In this document: positions 18,009 to 26,268 of the stretch, piece by piece | Layout: every line of letters begins with the position of its first letter | Position numbering within the stretch: the stretch's first letter is position 1 | NCBI GenBank assembly: GCA_002452745.1 | Contig: DKFC01000048.1 | Location: 1-48,399, forward strand | Length of the DNA: 48,399 nt | Source of the DNA: Firmicutes bacterium UBA6806 | GTDB taxonomy: Bacteria > Bacillota > Clostridia > Peptostreptococcales > Acidaminobacteraceae | Direction: 5' to 3' | Program-made: the position numbers and the translations under genes | Notes under the pieces: model-generated | What the model was told of the DNA's origin: nothing | What the model saw: the letters and a program-made list of their open reading frames with translations, nothing else | The model's database searches: none

Positions 18009-19133
18009 TTAAATTAAATAATCTATGATCTCAACAACTTTACCGCCTCGCATTATAACCCTCGGAACTCTCATGGAAATACTGCTCAGGATGTCGTTTC
18101 GATTCGTTCCAACTAATCTTGCAATTTTGTTCGCCGTTTGAAGGACGTCGTCGAACAAAATCACTTCACTGCCCACTTCGCACCCATCAATCTCTGTGAC
18201 ATCCACCATGCACTGATCCATGCAAATAAGCCCTAGAATTGGTGCTGGATTCCCATTTATGTAGACAACCCCTTTGTTTGAAAGGCCTCTTGGCAGTCCG
18301 TCGGCATAGCCCACAGGGAGCGTCGCAACTCGGGTTCTTCTAACCGCTTCAAACGTGTAGTCATAGCTGACGCCCTCCCCGATTTCGATCCATTTCAGTG
18401 CTGCGATATTCGTTTTAAAAGTCATCACTGGAATCAGCGAGAATGTAGTGGGACGGCTGCAAAATCCATATAGGAGCGCCCCCATTCTCACGATATCATA
18501 TAGTTTATCTGGATAAGCCACTGCACCAATGCTGTCACATACATGCTTTATTGGAATTTCAATTTTTCTCGCTTCTAGAGCCTCAATAAAGGCGTCAAAT
18601 TTTTCAAACTGAATGCGGTCGCTTTCCACGTCTTTTAATGCCAGATGTGTAAACAAGCCTTCTATTACAAGCCCTTCACACGTCCACAGCCCACTGATAT
18701 CTTCAAGTGCCTTCTGGAAGTCCTTATACCCCAATCGGTTAAATCCCGTGTCCAGCTTTATGTGAATTTTAGCGGTCTTTCCAGTTGCTTTGCCGATTTC
18801 TGACAATCGCTTCCCCTGTTCCCATGTGAACACTGTCAATGCGATATTCAGATTTACCGCCTCTTCCAAGTAATCATCTTGTGTTGCTCCCATCACCAGC
18901 AGTGAAGCCTTAAATCCATTTTTCCTGAGGCTGATTGCTTCTCTTGCTGTCGCCACCATTATTGCATCGCATCCAAGAGCCACAAGTTCATTTGCCATGG
19001 TTTTCATGTCATGACCATAGGCATTTGCCTTTACCACACCAGCCACCATCACTTGATTTCCCACCTGTTGCCTCAATCCTCTATAGTTATGCGCCAACGC
19101 GTCTAGATTAATTTCAACTCGAGTTCCAATCAT
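18009..19133 (-). CDS. alr: Alanine racemase
   Basis: This PLP-dependent fold-III racemase interconverts L- and D-alanine for peptidoglycan. It is 374 aa, standard length. The PLP lysine is K34 (VKANAYGHD), and the opposing catalytic tyrosine is in GVSYDYTFEA (about 265). VGYADGLPR and the CMDQCMVDVT region match the C-terminal beta domain. The ATG at 19133 has a strong GAGGAGG upstream. It heads a probable operon with the M20 hydrolase and dppA, and follows a structured leader of about 165 nt. Confidence 0.96.
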   Translation of the reverse strand: MIGTRVEINLDALAHNYRGLRQQVGNQVMVAGVVKANAYGHDMKTMANELVALGCDAIMVATAREAISLRKNGFKASLLVMGATQDDYLEEAVNLNIALTVFTWEQGKRLSEIGKATGKTAKIHIKLDTGFNRLGYKDFQKALEDISGLWTCEGLVIEGLFTHLALKDVESDRIQFEKFDAFIEALEARKIEIPIKHVCDSIGAVAYPDKLYDIVRMGALLYGFCSRPTTFSLIPVMTFKTNIAALKWIEIGEGVSYDYTFEAVRRTRVATLPVGYADGLPRGLSNKGVVYINGNPAPILGLICMDQCMVDVTEIDGCEVGSEVILFDDVLQTANKIARLVGTNRNDILSSISMRVPRVIMRGGKVVEIIDYLI

Positions 19134-19309
19134 ATATCCTCCTCACACATCTACCATTAAATTCAAAACATCGTTTGAGACATATCAAGCATTTAAAAAG
19201 TCATCTCATTTAGATGTCTCTAATAAAATAGTAGCAAGTACGATGCCATTTTTAGAGACTCCAAACCATCCATTTTAGACCAAATGGAGTTCAGAAAATC
19301 CCAATTATA
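19134..19309 (-). promoter_or_regulatory. alr upstream leader with alternative hairpins
   Basis: The 336-nt gap between trpA and alr holds the trp terminator and this leader. A TATAAT (19304-19309) would start transcription near 19297. The RNA then offers ACTCCA/TGGAGT and CCATTT/AAATGG helices, an 8-bp stem GTCTCTAA (19252-19259) with TTAGAGAC (19216-19223), and a terminator-like hairpin AGACATCT/AGATGACT (19199-19219) followed by TTTTT. The 8-bp stem and the terminator-like hairpin share AGAC, so they exclude each other. The -35 is not convincing and no ligand class is recognised. Confidence 0.35.
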
Positions 19310-19401
19310 AGAATCGCACTCCCGACAACCGGACAGATTAAGTCCTCAAACATCCCGCCCTATTTCCCTCTGATAAACCCATTATAGCATTATTCTAGAT
19401 C

Positions 19402-19429
19402 AAAGAAAAAGAGGGTCTCCCCTCTCTTT
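19402..19429 (-). terminator. Terminator of the trp operon
   Basis: On the minus strand AAAGAGAGGG and CCCTCTTT pair around GAGA and run into TTTTTCTTT, about 40 nt after the trpA stop. Confidence 0.75.
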
Positions 19430-19469
19430 CAAATACAAATTTTCTCCATTCACTTTTTGAGCATCTATT

Positions 19470-20219
19470 TTAAATGCCGATGATTTTTTTGATTTCAGCC
19501 ACTTTGCCCGCCTCTCTGAGTTCGATAAAACGGCTGGCAATCACCACGCCATCCACTTCTTTATTAAAGGCCTTGACATCTTCTTGTGTCCTGATTCCAA
19601 ATCCTGCCACCACTGGCGTGTCAGTGTACTGTTTTATGCGTTTGCTCATTTGCTCAACCTCCTCTAAATCAGGGACTTGCGTTCCAGTAATGCCCTTCAC
19701 AGCAACCAGATAGATAAACCCATCACTGGCACTTGCAATCTGCTCTAATCTGGATTCACTGGTGGTTAGTGCCACTAAATTGATAATCTTCACCTCATTT
19801 TGTTCAGCCATTTGTCGATAATTCTCGCCTGCTTCAAACGGCAAATCTGGAATAATAATTCCCTCTATTCCATGTGCTTTCATCTGCCCACATACCTTTT
19901 CGAAGCCATACTGATAAAGGGGATTTAAATAGCTCATGATTACAAGTGGAATCTGTGAAAAACGACGAATTTCACGTGCCATTTCAAAGACGTGCTCTAG
20001 TTTAGTCCCGTGCTCCAAAGCTCTGAGTCCTGCTCTTAAAATCGTACCGCCATCTGCGGCTGGATCGGAAAACGGCATCCCCAATTCCAGAATATCCACA
20101 CCACTCTCTATGAGAAATCTCGCATAGTCCAAACTCGCTTTAAAGCCACCATCTCCAACCATCACATATGAAATTAAGACCTCTTTTTCTGATTCAAACA
20201 CTGATTTAAATTGCTTCAT
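19470..20219 (-). CDS. trpA: Tryptophan synthase alpha subunit
   Basis: TrpA cleaves indole-3-glycerol phosphate to indole and glyceraldehyde-3-phosphate in the alpha2beta2 complex. At 249 aa it is slightly short but complete. The catalytic glutamate is in LELGMPFSDP, and the catalytic aspartate in the following PAADG. GIIIPDLPFE, VAVKGITG and the phosphate-binding GFGI segment are present. The start overlaps the trpB end by 14 nt. It is the last trp gene, followed by a terminator. Confidence 0.97.
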   Translation of the reverse strand: MKQFKSVFESEKEVLISYVMVGDGGFKASLDYARFLIESGVDILELGMPFSDPAADGGTILRAGLRALEHGTKLEHVFEMAREIRRFSQIPLVIMSYLNPLYQYGFEKVCGQMKAHGIEGIIIPDLPFEAGENYRQMAEQNEVKIINLVALTTSESRLEQIASASDGFIYLVAVKGITGTQVPDLEEVEQMSKRIKQYTDTPVVAGFGIRTQEDVKAFNKEVDGVVIASRFIELREAGKVAEIKKIIGI

Positions 20220-21375
20220 TTAAGTACTCCTTCACTGATTCGACGTCCTTATCGCCACGTCCTGATAGATTGATGACGATTGTTTCTTCTTTTGAAAAGT
20301 CAGCAGCTATTTTCATTGCATATGCCATTGCATGTGCACTTTCAAGCGCTGGGATAATCCCCTCTGTCTGTGCCAATAATTTGAAGGCTTCAAGCGCTTC
20401 TGCATCGTCAATTGGCACATATGAAACCCTTCCACTATTGTGCAAAAAACTGTGTTCTGGCCCAATCCCCGGATAGTCGAGTCCTGCTGAGATGGAATAA
20501 GCCTCCTGTATCTGTCCATCCTCATCTTGTAGGAGATATGTCTTTGTTCCATGTAGAATCCCAACACGCCCCCCTGTGATGGAGCAAGCGTGTTCTTGGG
20601 TATTCAATCCCCTACCCGCCGCTTCAACACCAAACAGTTTGACCGACTCTCTCTCAATAAAAGGTTCAAACATGCCAATGGCATTACTTCCTCCACCAAC
20701 ACATGCAATCACCGCTGTGGGCAGCTTCCCTTCCACGCTGTAATGCTGTTCCATGGTCTCTCTGCCAATAACCCTTTGAAAGTATTTGACCACTTCAGGA
20801 TATGGCGATGGCCCAATGGCCGATCCAATGATGTAGTGCGTGTCCTCAACATTTGCCGCCCAGTACTTCATCGCCTCATTTGTGGCATCTTTTAATACAC
20901 GGCTGCCAGAGGTCACTGGGACAACTTGTGCGCCTAGAAGTTCCATTCTAAAGACATTTAGTTTCTGCCTTTTGATATCTTCTTCTCCCATAAAAATCTT
21001 GCATTCCAACCCGAGCAACGCAGAAGCAGTTGCCGTTGCAACGCCATGCTGACCAGCACCCGTTTCTGCAATCACTTTTTTCTTGCCCATTCGCCTTGCA
21101 ATTAAAGCCTGTCCAAGGGCATTGTTAATCTTATGAGCCCCTGTGTGATTCAAATCCTCACGCTTGAGATAAATCTTTGCACCACCATATCTTTCAGTCA
21201 AGTTCTTGGCAAAATAAAGTGGCGTCTCTCTGCCCACATAGGTTTTCAAGTATGCTTTCAGCTCTCTATCAAAAGCATCATCCTGTTTGATTGCTTCAAA
21301 GACCTGCTCCAATTCAAGCACTGCCTCCATCAATATTTCCGATATATAGCGTCCGCCAAATTCACCATAGTTCAT
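20206..21375 (-). CDS. trpB: Tryptophan synthase beta subunit
   Basis: This PLP enzyme condenses indole with serine. The 389 aa match TrpB1 length. The PLP lysine is in HTGAHKINNALGQ, the phosphate-binding loop is GGGSNAIG, and the YFGGRYISEIL-like N-terminus (GEFGGRYISE) and the AETGAGQHGVATAT loop are present. It overlaps the upstream fusion gene by 4 nt, consistent with translational coupling in the trp operon. Confidence 0.98.
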   Translation of the reverse strand: MNYGEFGGRYISEILMEAVLELEQVFEAIKQDDAFDRELKAYLKTYVGRETPLYFAKNLTERYGGAKIYLKREDLNHTGAHKINNALGQALIARRMGKKKVIAETGAGQHGVATATASALLGLECKIFMGEEDIKRQKLNVFRMELLGAQVVPVTSGSRVLKDATNEAMKYWAANVEDTHYIIGSAIGPSPYPEVVKYFQRVIGRETMEQHYSVEGKLPTAVIACVGGGSNAIGMFEPFIERESVKLFGVEAAGRGLNTQEHACSITGGRVGILHGTKTYLLQDEDGQIQEAYSISAGLDYPGIGPEHSFLHNSGRVSYVPIDDAEALEAFKLLAQTEGIIPALESAHAMAYAMKIAADFSKEETIVINLSGRGDKDVESVKEYLNEAI

Positions 21376-23831
21376 CGTCTCTCTCCCTCTACTTTCTTCT
21401 TGTTTGATTCGTCTGCTGCTTTACAGGCCATTATAAAGGCATCCATACGCAACTTGTCTTTGACCTTTTCAACTTCCACGCCAGAGCTCACATCAACCGC
21501 AAACGGCATTATCTTCTCAATGAGTTCTCCGACGTTTTCAGGCGTCAATCCCCCTGCCACAATAATGGGTTTTTCACTGTGAACACGCCTTAACATTCCA
21601 TGTTCATAAGCCAGTCCCGAACCAGGAACTGCGGAGTCTATCAAGTGATACTTCACTTGATCTGGGGTCTTTAAAGCCTCTGGGGTTTCCAAAACACGCT
21701 CAATTGAAAAGGCTCTGATAATCGAAGTCTCTTTTTCAATATCACTGTAATCTTCAAACTCTCCATGAATTTGCACAAAGTCAAAGGGAACGCACTTCAA
21801 TATTTCAGCAATTTCAGCCCCTGACTGATCTTTAAATACCCCCACTGATTTGACTCCCCTTTGGGCGATTCTCTCCACCATTTTCTTTGCCTCATAGACG
21901 TTTACCTGTCGTCTACTCTCAGCCATGACAATTCCCACAAAATCCGCGCCACTGTCCACAGCATCATCTGCTTGCTTTTCCGTCATGACACCACATATTT
22001 TGGCAAGGGTCTTCTGTTGGCTTTTGATGAGATATTCCCCCATTAGGACGCCAGAAAATCCAATTGATGTAAGATCTTTCACCTCTTCTAGAGAAGCAAT
22101 GCCGCTTTCGCTGATAACGGGTCTGTCTAACCGACACTTTTGAAACAGCTTTTTACTGATGCCCACATCCGTTTTAAATGTACTCAAATCTCTGTTGTTG
22201 ATTCCGAGGATATCAAAATTTAAATCAAGTACTTTCTGATAATCCACCTCGTCATGTATCTCCATGAGAACTTCCATCTGATACTGATGTGCTGTCATAA
22301 TGAGATGGCTCAACTCAGTAATACTCAGCATTCTGGCAATCAATAGCACCACCGATGCCCCAGATAGATACGCCTTTTGAATCTGGCTGCCAGACACGAC
22401 AAACTCTTTATATAAAATAGGCTTCTCTGTGAGCTTTGCAACGGTTGAGACGTCATTTGATTTCGCATAAAAAAACCGTTCATCTGCAAGGACTGAGATT
22501 CCAACAACCTCTATTTGTTCATAACACCCCACCATTGCTTCAATATCAATCGCCTCAGCAAATAACCCCTTAGAAGGTGATCCTCTCTTGATTTCCCCTA
22601 TAATGGCTGGTTTGCCACTGTTTTTAGCTTTTATTAACAGTTCTTTGAGGCTTTGTCGTTTTGCCGCCTGAGTGAGTCCATCTGGAATTTTCATTAAAAC
22701 GTCCGGGGCACTGTTAGCATCCACTGTGCTTTCATAAATAGATCTTTTGTAGGCATAGATTTCATCTAAGTAGGACTTGGGGTTCAGTTCTATCCTTTCA
22801 GTAAGTCTTTTCTGCACCTCCAATACCTCTGAAACACTTTGCCTTACCTTACCTGTATCCAAAAGCGTCCTCGCCAGAGAAATCCCTGATTTTACAGAGT
22901 CTGCTTCTCCATGTAGATAAAAGGCAAATCCCGCATTTAACAATATAGATTCTCTATAAGGTGAAAAATCCCCCTCGAGAATACTCTGAAAAATTCTGTA
23001 GTTCATCTCGCTATTGCCTGCTTTAATCGCTTCGTTGGCATATGGCTTAAGCCCATATGTCTTTGCATCTATGATGAGTTTTCGCTCGCCAGTTTTATCA
23101 AACATCAAAACCTCGTTGTCCCCTTCCAAGGACAGTTCATCCATACCGCCGTATCCATATATAACCGCACCCTTGGTGATGCCTATCTTTTGAAGCGCCT
23201 TACAAACAGGTGTCAACAGCTCACGTCTATAGACCCCCACCATCTGATAGCTCACTTTAGCAGGATTGGACAAAGGGCCAATCACATTGAAGATACTCGC
23301 CGTTCCAAGTTTCTTCCTAATGGGCATAATCGCTTTCATCTTTTGATGATATTGCTGTGCAAACAGGAAGCAATAATTGGTTTGTTCAAGCAGTTCAGCT
23401 GAGTCTTTAGAACTGAGCGTCAGATCAATGCCAATTCGCTCAAGCAAGTCTGCACTGCCACACTTTGAAGAAACAGAGCGATTGCCGTGTTTTACAACCT
23501 TTACCCCTCCAGCTGCCAGTACAAAGGCCACTGTGGTACTGATATTAAATGTCTCTAGCCCGTCCCCTCCTGTTCCACAAGTATCCATCAGCCCATTTGA
23601 GTTCACTTCAAATGTCACAGCATTTTTCTTCATTGCCGCCGCAAACCCTGCTATTTCTTCATATGTTTCTCCCTTTTTGTGGAGACCGCTCAGCACTTCT
23701 TCGATTCTGTATTCTGGAATTCTCATGTTTAAAATATCGTCTGCCGCTAAAAAGGCCTCTTGATAGTTCATAGATTGCCTGTTTGCAGGTCGTTTGATAG
23801 CTCGCCCTCTATTCAATGAACTTTCATGCAT
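21372..23831 (-). CDS. trpDCF: Trifunctional tryptophan enzyme: TrpD-TrpC-TrpF fusion
   Basis: One 819-aa frame carries three enzymes in pathway order. Residues 21-345 are anthranilate phosphoribosyltransferase (CGTGGDG at 85-91, KHGNRSVSSKCGSADLL). Residues 355-607 are indole-3-glycerol phosphate synthase (K415 in EIKRGSPSKG, MEIHDE, INNRDL, ISESG). Residues 610-805 are phosphoribosylanthranilate isomerase (C613 in KICG, D732 in LIDS, IVAGGL, VDVSSGVE). All active-site signatures are intact and no stop or frameshift separates them. The ATG at 23831 has GGGGTG upstream and overlaps trpG by 8 nt; an internal ATG at 23771 is the alternative. TrpCF fusions are common, the three-part DCF order is not familiar to me. 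Confidence 0.93.
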   Translation of the reverse strand: MHESSLNRGRAIKRPANRQSMNYQEAFLAADDILNMRIPEYRIEEVLSGLHKKGETYEEIAGFAAAMKKNAVTFEVNSNGLMDTCGTGGDGLETFNISTTVAFVLAAGGVKVVKHGNRSVSSKCGSADLLERIGIDLTLSSKDSAELLEQTNYCFLFAQQYHQKMKAIMPIRKKLGTASIFNVIGPLSNPAKVSYQMVGVYRRELLTPVCKALQKIGITKGAVIYGYGGMDELSLEGDNEVLMFDKTGERKLIIDAKTYGLKPYANEAIKAGNSEMNYRIFQSILEGDFSPYRESILLNAGFAFYLHGEADSVKSGISLARTLLDTGKVRQSVSEVLEVQKRLTERIELNPKSYLDEIYAYKRSIYESTVDANSAPDVLMKIPDGLTQAAKRQSLKELLIKAKNSGKPAIIGEIKRGSPSKGLFAEAIDIEAMVGCYEQIEVVGISVLADERFFYAKSNDVSTVAKLTEKPILYKEFVVSGSQIQKAYLSGASVVLLIARMLSITELSHLIMTAHQYQMEVLMEIHDEVDYQKVLDLNFDILGINNRDLSTFKTDVGISKKLFQKCRLDRPVISESGIASLEEVKDLTSIGFSGVLMGEYLIKSQQKTLAKICGVMTEKQADDAVDSGADFVGIVMAESRRQVNVYEAKKMVERIAQRGVKSVGVFKDQSGAEIAEILKCVPFDFVQIHGEFEDYSDIEKETSIIRAFSIERVLETPEALKTPDQVKYHLIDSAVPGSGLAYEHGMLRRVHSEKPIIVAGGLTPENVGELIEKIMPFAVDVSSGVEVEKVKDKLRMDAFIMACKAADESNKKKVEGERR

Positions 23832-24417
23832 GTCTTACACCCCTTTCATCAGCAATTTTGAAGAAGTTTTCCATAATCTTTACCCCTTCATGTGTCATAT
23901 AGGATTCTGGATGAAATTGAAGCCCATATATGGGATAATCCCTGTGTTTTACCGCCATGATTTCATTGTCACTGGTGGCTATTGCTATGGGAATCAAGCA
24001 GTCCGGCAAGTTCTCACCAGCCACCACCAACGAGTGATATCTCACTGCTGTAAAATCACTATCCACGGCTTTAAAGAGCGCATCTTCCACATGCTTAATA
24101 GTCTCCAGTTTACCATGCATAATCTTCTCGGCTCTTTGAACCCTTCCGCCAAAATAATGTCCAATGGCCTGATGGCCTAAGCAAATACCCAAGATCGGCA
24201 GATGAGGATGAGCTATCTGGATGACTTCTATCAAGTCTCCTGCATTTTCAGGTCTTGACGGCCCTGGCGATAAGATGATGCCCTCATAGGCCCTTGCAAG
24301 AAGCTCCTGCAAGTTGACCTCATCATTCTTGATGATTTCAACCTCTTTTCCCAACATTTGAACTAAATTGGAAATGTTATAAGTAAACGAGTCATAATTA
24401 TCAATCAAAAGATACAT
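23824..24417 (-). CDS. trpG: Anthranilate synthase glutamine amidotransferase subunit
   Basis: TrpG is a class I glutaminase that supplies ammonia to TrpE. It is 197 aa from ATG 24417 (MYLLIDNYDSFTYN), preferred because AAAGGA lies 9 nt upstream and family members begin this way; the frame extends to 24435. The catalytic Cys is in LGICLGHQAIG and the His-Glu pair in LQFHPES. It overlaps the trpE end by 17 nt. In Bacillota such subunits may also serve PabB, and no separate pab gene is seen here. Confidence 0.95.
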   Translation of the reverse strand: MYLLIDNYDSFTYNISNLVQMLGKEVEIIKNDEVNLQELLARAYEGIILSPGPSRPENAGDLIEVIQIAHPHLPILGICLGHQAIGHYFGGRVQRAEKIMHGKLETIKHVEDALFKAVDSDFTAVRYHSLVVAGENLPDCLIPIAIATSDNEIMAVKHRDYPIYGLQFHPESYMTHEGVKIMENFFKIADERGVRHA

Positions 24418-25795
24418 CTGCTTCCATCCTTTCATAGGTTTTTAAATTGCCTCTAATTTTATTCATCAGTTCCTTTAATTCATCTTCTGCGTTTGAATCG
24501 TGAACGATGCCGCTACCAACTTGTAAAATCACTGATTTTTCGTCAAAAGTTGCACATCTGATTGCAATACAGCTCTCAAATCGCCCTCTGCTTGAATAGA
24601 CGTAAACTGCGCCACCATAAATGCCTCTCTGCCTTGCCTCTATGTCCTTTATCAGCTCCATGGCCCTGAGTTTAGGTGCTCCACTAACTGTCCCGGCTGG
24701 AAATACCGCCCTAAGTGGATCAAAAAATCGTTTAAATGCTCTCTTTCCTTCAACATCTGAAACCAAATGAGCAACATGTTTTAATATCAGCGGATACTTG
24801 TACCGAGTCACTTCAACGGTTCCAGCTTTGCAGACTTTCGACAAATCGTTGCGGCCTAGATCCACCAGCATTAAATGTTCAGCTGCCTCTTTTTCATCTC
24901 TTTGCAGTTCTTCAATTCTCTCAAAATCTCTGCCATCGCATTTAATCCCCCTCGTCCCTGCTATGGGCTTTGTTATAACGGTCTCAGAATCATATCTCAC
25001 AAGCAGTTCCGGCGATGTCACCGATAGTCCACCTTCCACTTCCAAGAAAGCCGCATAGGCTGGTTCAGTTTCTTTGACACCCTGTAAATAGTATGAAATC
25101 GCTTTTCCAGAATAGGGCAACTCCATTTTTTCTGCCAATACCATCTGAAAAATCTCACCTGCTTCTATGTTCTCAAGCACTGCTTTGATTTTCTCTCTGT
25201 AGGTCGATTGCGAAATGCCTTTCCCTGCCAAATCCACAGAACGCTCGGAATGTTTGATAACAGATGAAGCGCTTTGGTGGGAAAAAATTTCTTTCGCTTT
25301 TTTTAGGTCACTCTGTATTAGAAAGTCCGTGCTATCTTTCAGCAAGTTTAAAAATGGACTTGTGATTTCATCATGAAACGCCTCATCTGTAATCTTGTCA
25401 ACCAAAACTAAGTAAGCCTCATCTGTTTTCTTAGAAATGCACAGAACGATATGAGATAAAAACACATGCCCCATCGGCATTACATCAAATGAAATTTTCA
25501 TAAAGTCTGCTGCCATTTCATATGGTACAGTTCCCACAACCAAGGGCAAATCCATATGCGCTATTTTAAAATCACCAATCTCTTCAAGATATACTTCTAT
25601 GGCCCCTTCTATCTCCGTCAGCTTTTGAGCTTCAACACGCTTGGCGTTAAATCCAAAGTATTGATACTGCTCATCTTGAAATGCGTCTAGCCGGTAGTCA
25701 AACCTAAAACCGTTTGCCGCCAGTTTCTCTAAAACTTGGGGAGAATCAAGTCCCTCTCTCATATGGCTGTTCATATTAAATTCATGTATCTTCAA
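24401..25795 (-). CDS. trpE: Anthranilate synthase component I
   Basis: This chorismate-utilising enzyme makes anthranilate with TrpG. The 464 aa are a little short for TrpE. The catalytic core shows ITKPIAGTRG, RNDLSKVC, HLVSDVEG, FPAGTVSGAPK and IYGGAVYVYSSRG. The N-terminal LLES motif that binds feedback tryptophan is not recognisable (YRLDAF at the equivalent place), so allosteric inhibition may be weak or different. The start is TTG at 25795 with GAGGTG 5 nt upstream; the ATG at 25774 lacks a ribosome-binding site. PabB is the alternative, but the Trp T-box and the operon argue for TrpE. Confidence 0.93.
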   Translation of the reverse strand: MKIHEFNMNSHMREGLDSPQVLEKLAANGFRFDYRLDAFQDEQYQYFGFNAKRVEAQKLTEIEGAIEVYLEEIGDFKIAHMDLPLVVGTVPYEMAADFMKISFDVMPMGHVFLSHIVLCISKKTDEAYLVLVDKITDEAFHDEITSPFLNLLKDSTDFLIQSDLKKAKEIFSHQSASSVIKHSERSVDLAGKGISQSTYREKIKAVLENIEAGEIFQMVLAEKMELPYSGKAISYYLQGVKETEPAYAAFLEVEGGLSVTSPELLVRYDSETVITKPIAGTRGIKCDGRDFERIEELQRDEKEAAEHLMLVDLGRNDLSKVCKAGTVEVTRYKYPLILKHVAHLVSDVEGKRAFKRFFDPLRAVFPAGTVSGAPKLRAMELIKDIEARQRGIYGGAVYVYSSRGRFESCIAIRCATFDEKSVILQVGSGIVHDSNAEDELKELMNKIRGNLKTYERMEADVSFD

Positions 25796-25827
25796 CCCAT
25801 CACCTCATTTATCTCATTCATAAAAAT

Positions 25828-25876
25828 AAAAAAACCCCGTCCAATAAAGGACGAGGTCTCTCGTTATGCCACCTTT
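25828..25876 (-). terminator. trp T-box terminator 2 and its canonical antiterminator
   Basis: The antiterminator is AAAGG-[TGGCATA]-ACGAG-agac-CTCGT-CCTTT (5' part at 25862-25876); the UGGC bulge pairs with the GCCA end of tRNA-Trp. The competing terminator is CCTCGTCC/GGACGGGG with seven T (25828-25856). The two share CTCGTCC. Confidence 0.9.
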
Positions 25877-26195
25877 GTCGTTTCAATGATTTTAACTTTT
25901 ATATAGAATCCACGTTTGATGACTGATACCGCATTTGCCGTCTGTCTATCATCCGTTGATAAAATAAAAAAATCTCACACCGTATCAGTGTGAGATATTA
26001 AGCCAATCTCATGTTCCCTCTTGGAAGTCTATCAACTTCTGTACTCTATAACGGGAGCTCCCGTCGCACCTACTATCTTTCGGATTGCACTCATAAGTCC
26101 ATTCACCATTATCACCCACATCAGTTTACACCAGCCACTGACTCTCTATGCCGTTTGATAATACCTACTACTCTTAATCAACGTTTTATCTTTTG
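25857..26195 (-). promoter_or_regulatory. T-box riboswitch sensing tRNA-Trp (trp operon leader)
   Basis: This leader fills the 473-nt gap before trpE. Stem I carries AGAGTAGTAGG and the hallmark AGAGAGTCAGTGGCTGGTG (26129-26147), then the specifier UGG (26099-26101) in the context GAA-UGG-A. The downstream GACGGGAGCTCCCGTTATAG (around 26050-26070) is the usual post-Stem-I helix. Uncharged tRNA-Trp should stabilise the antiterminator and turn the operon on. Two terminators instead of one follow a single Stem I. Confidence 0.93.
25966..25996 (-). terminator. trp leader terminator 1
   Basis: A 9-bp stem ATCTCACAC/GTGTGAGAT followed by seven T. Just upstream GAGAT-[TGGC...]-ATCTC could form a reduced antiterminator presenting UGGC. 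The terminator-1 hairpin sequence ACTGATAC is complementary to GTATCAGT further downstream (25922-25929). Confidence 0.8.
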
Positions 26196-26206
26196 TTGTT
26201 AAATCT

Positions 26207-26234
26207 ATTTTAGCGAATCCAACTCAAATGTCAA
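26207..26234 (-). promoter_or_regulatory. Promoter of the trp operon
   Basis: -35 TTGACA (26229-26234), 16-bp spacer, -10 TAAAAT (26207-26212), starting the T-box leader near 26200. Confidence 0.8.
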
Positions 26235-26268
26235 GCTCTTTTTCTTAAAAATTTGACTTTTAATTCAT

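Noticed and set aside
24401..25795. PabB (aminodeoxychorismate synthase) instead of TrpE
   Set aside because: The Trp-specific T-box and position as first gene of a complete trp operon favour TrpE despite the missing LLES motif.
25922..25996. Second complete T-box Stem I between the two trp terminators
   Set aside because: The segment is too short and lacks the AGAGAG and GGTG hallmarks; only one Stem I is present.
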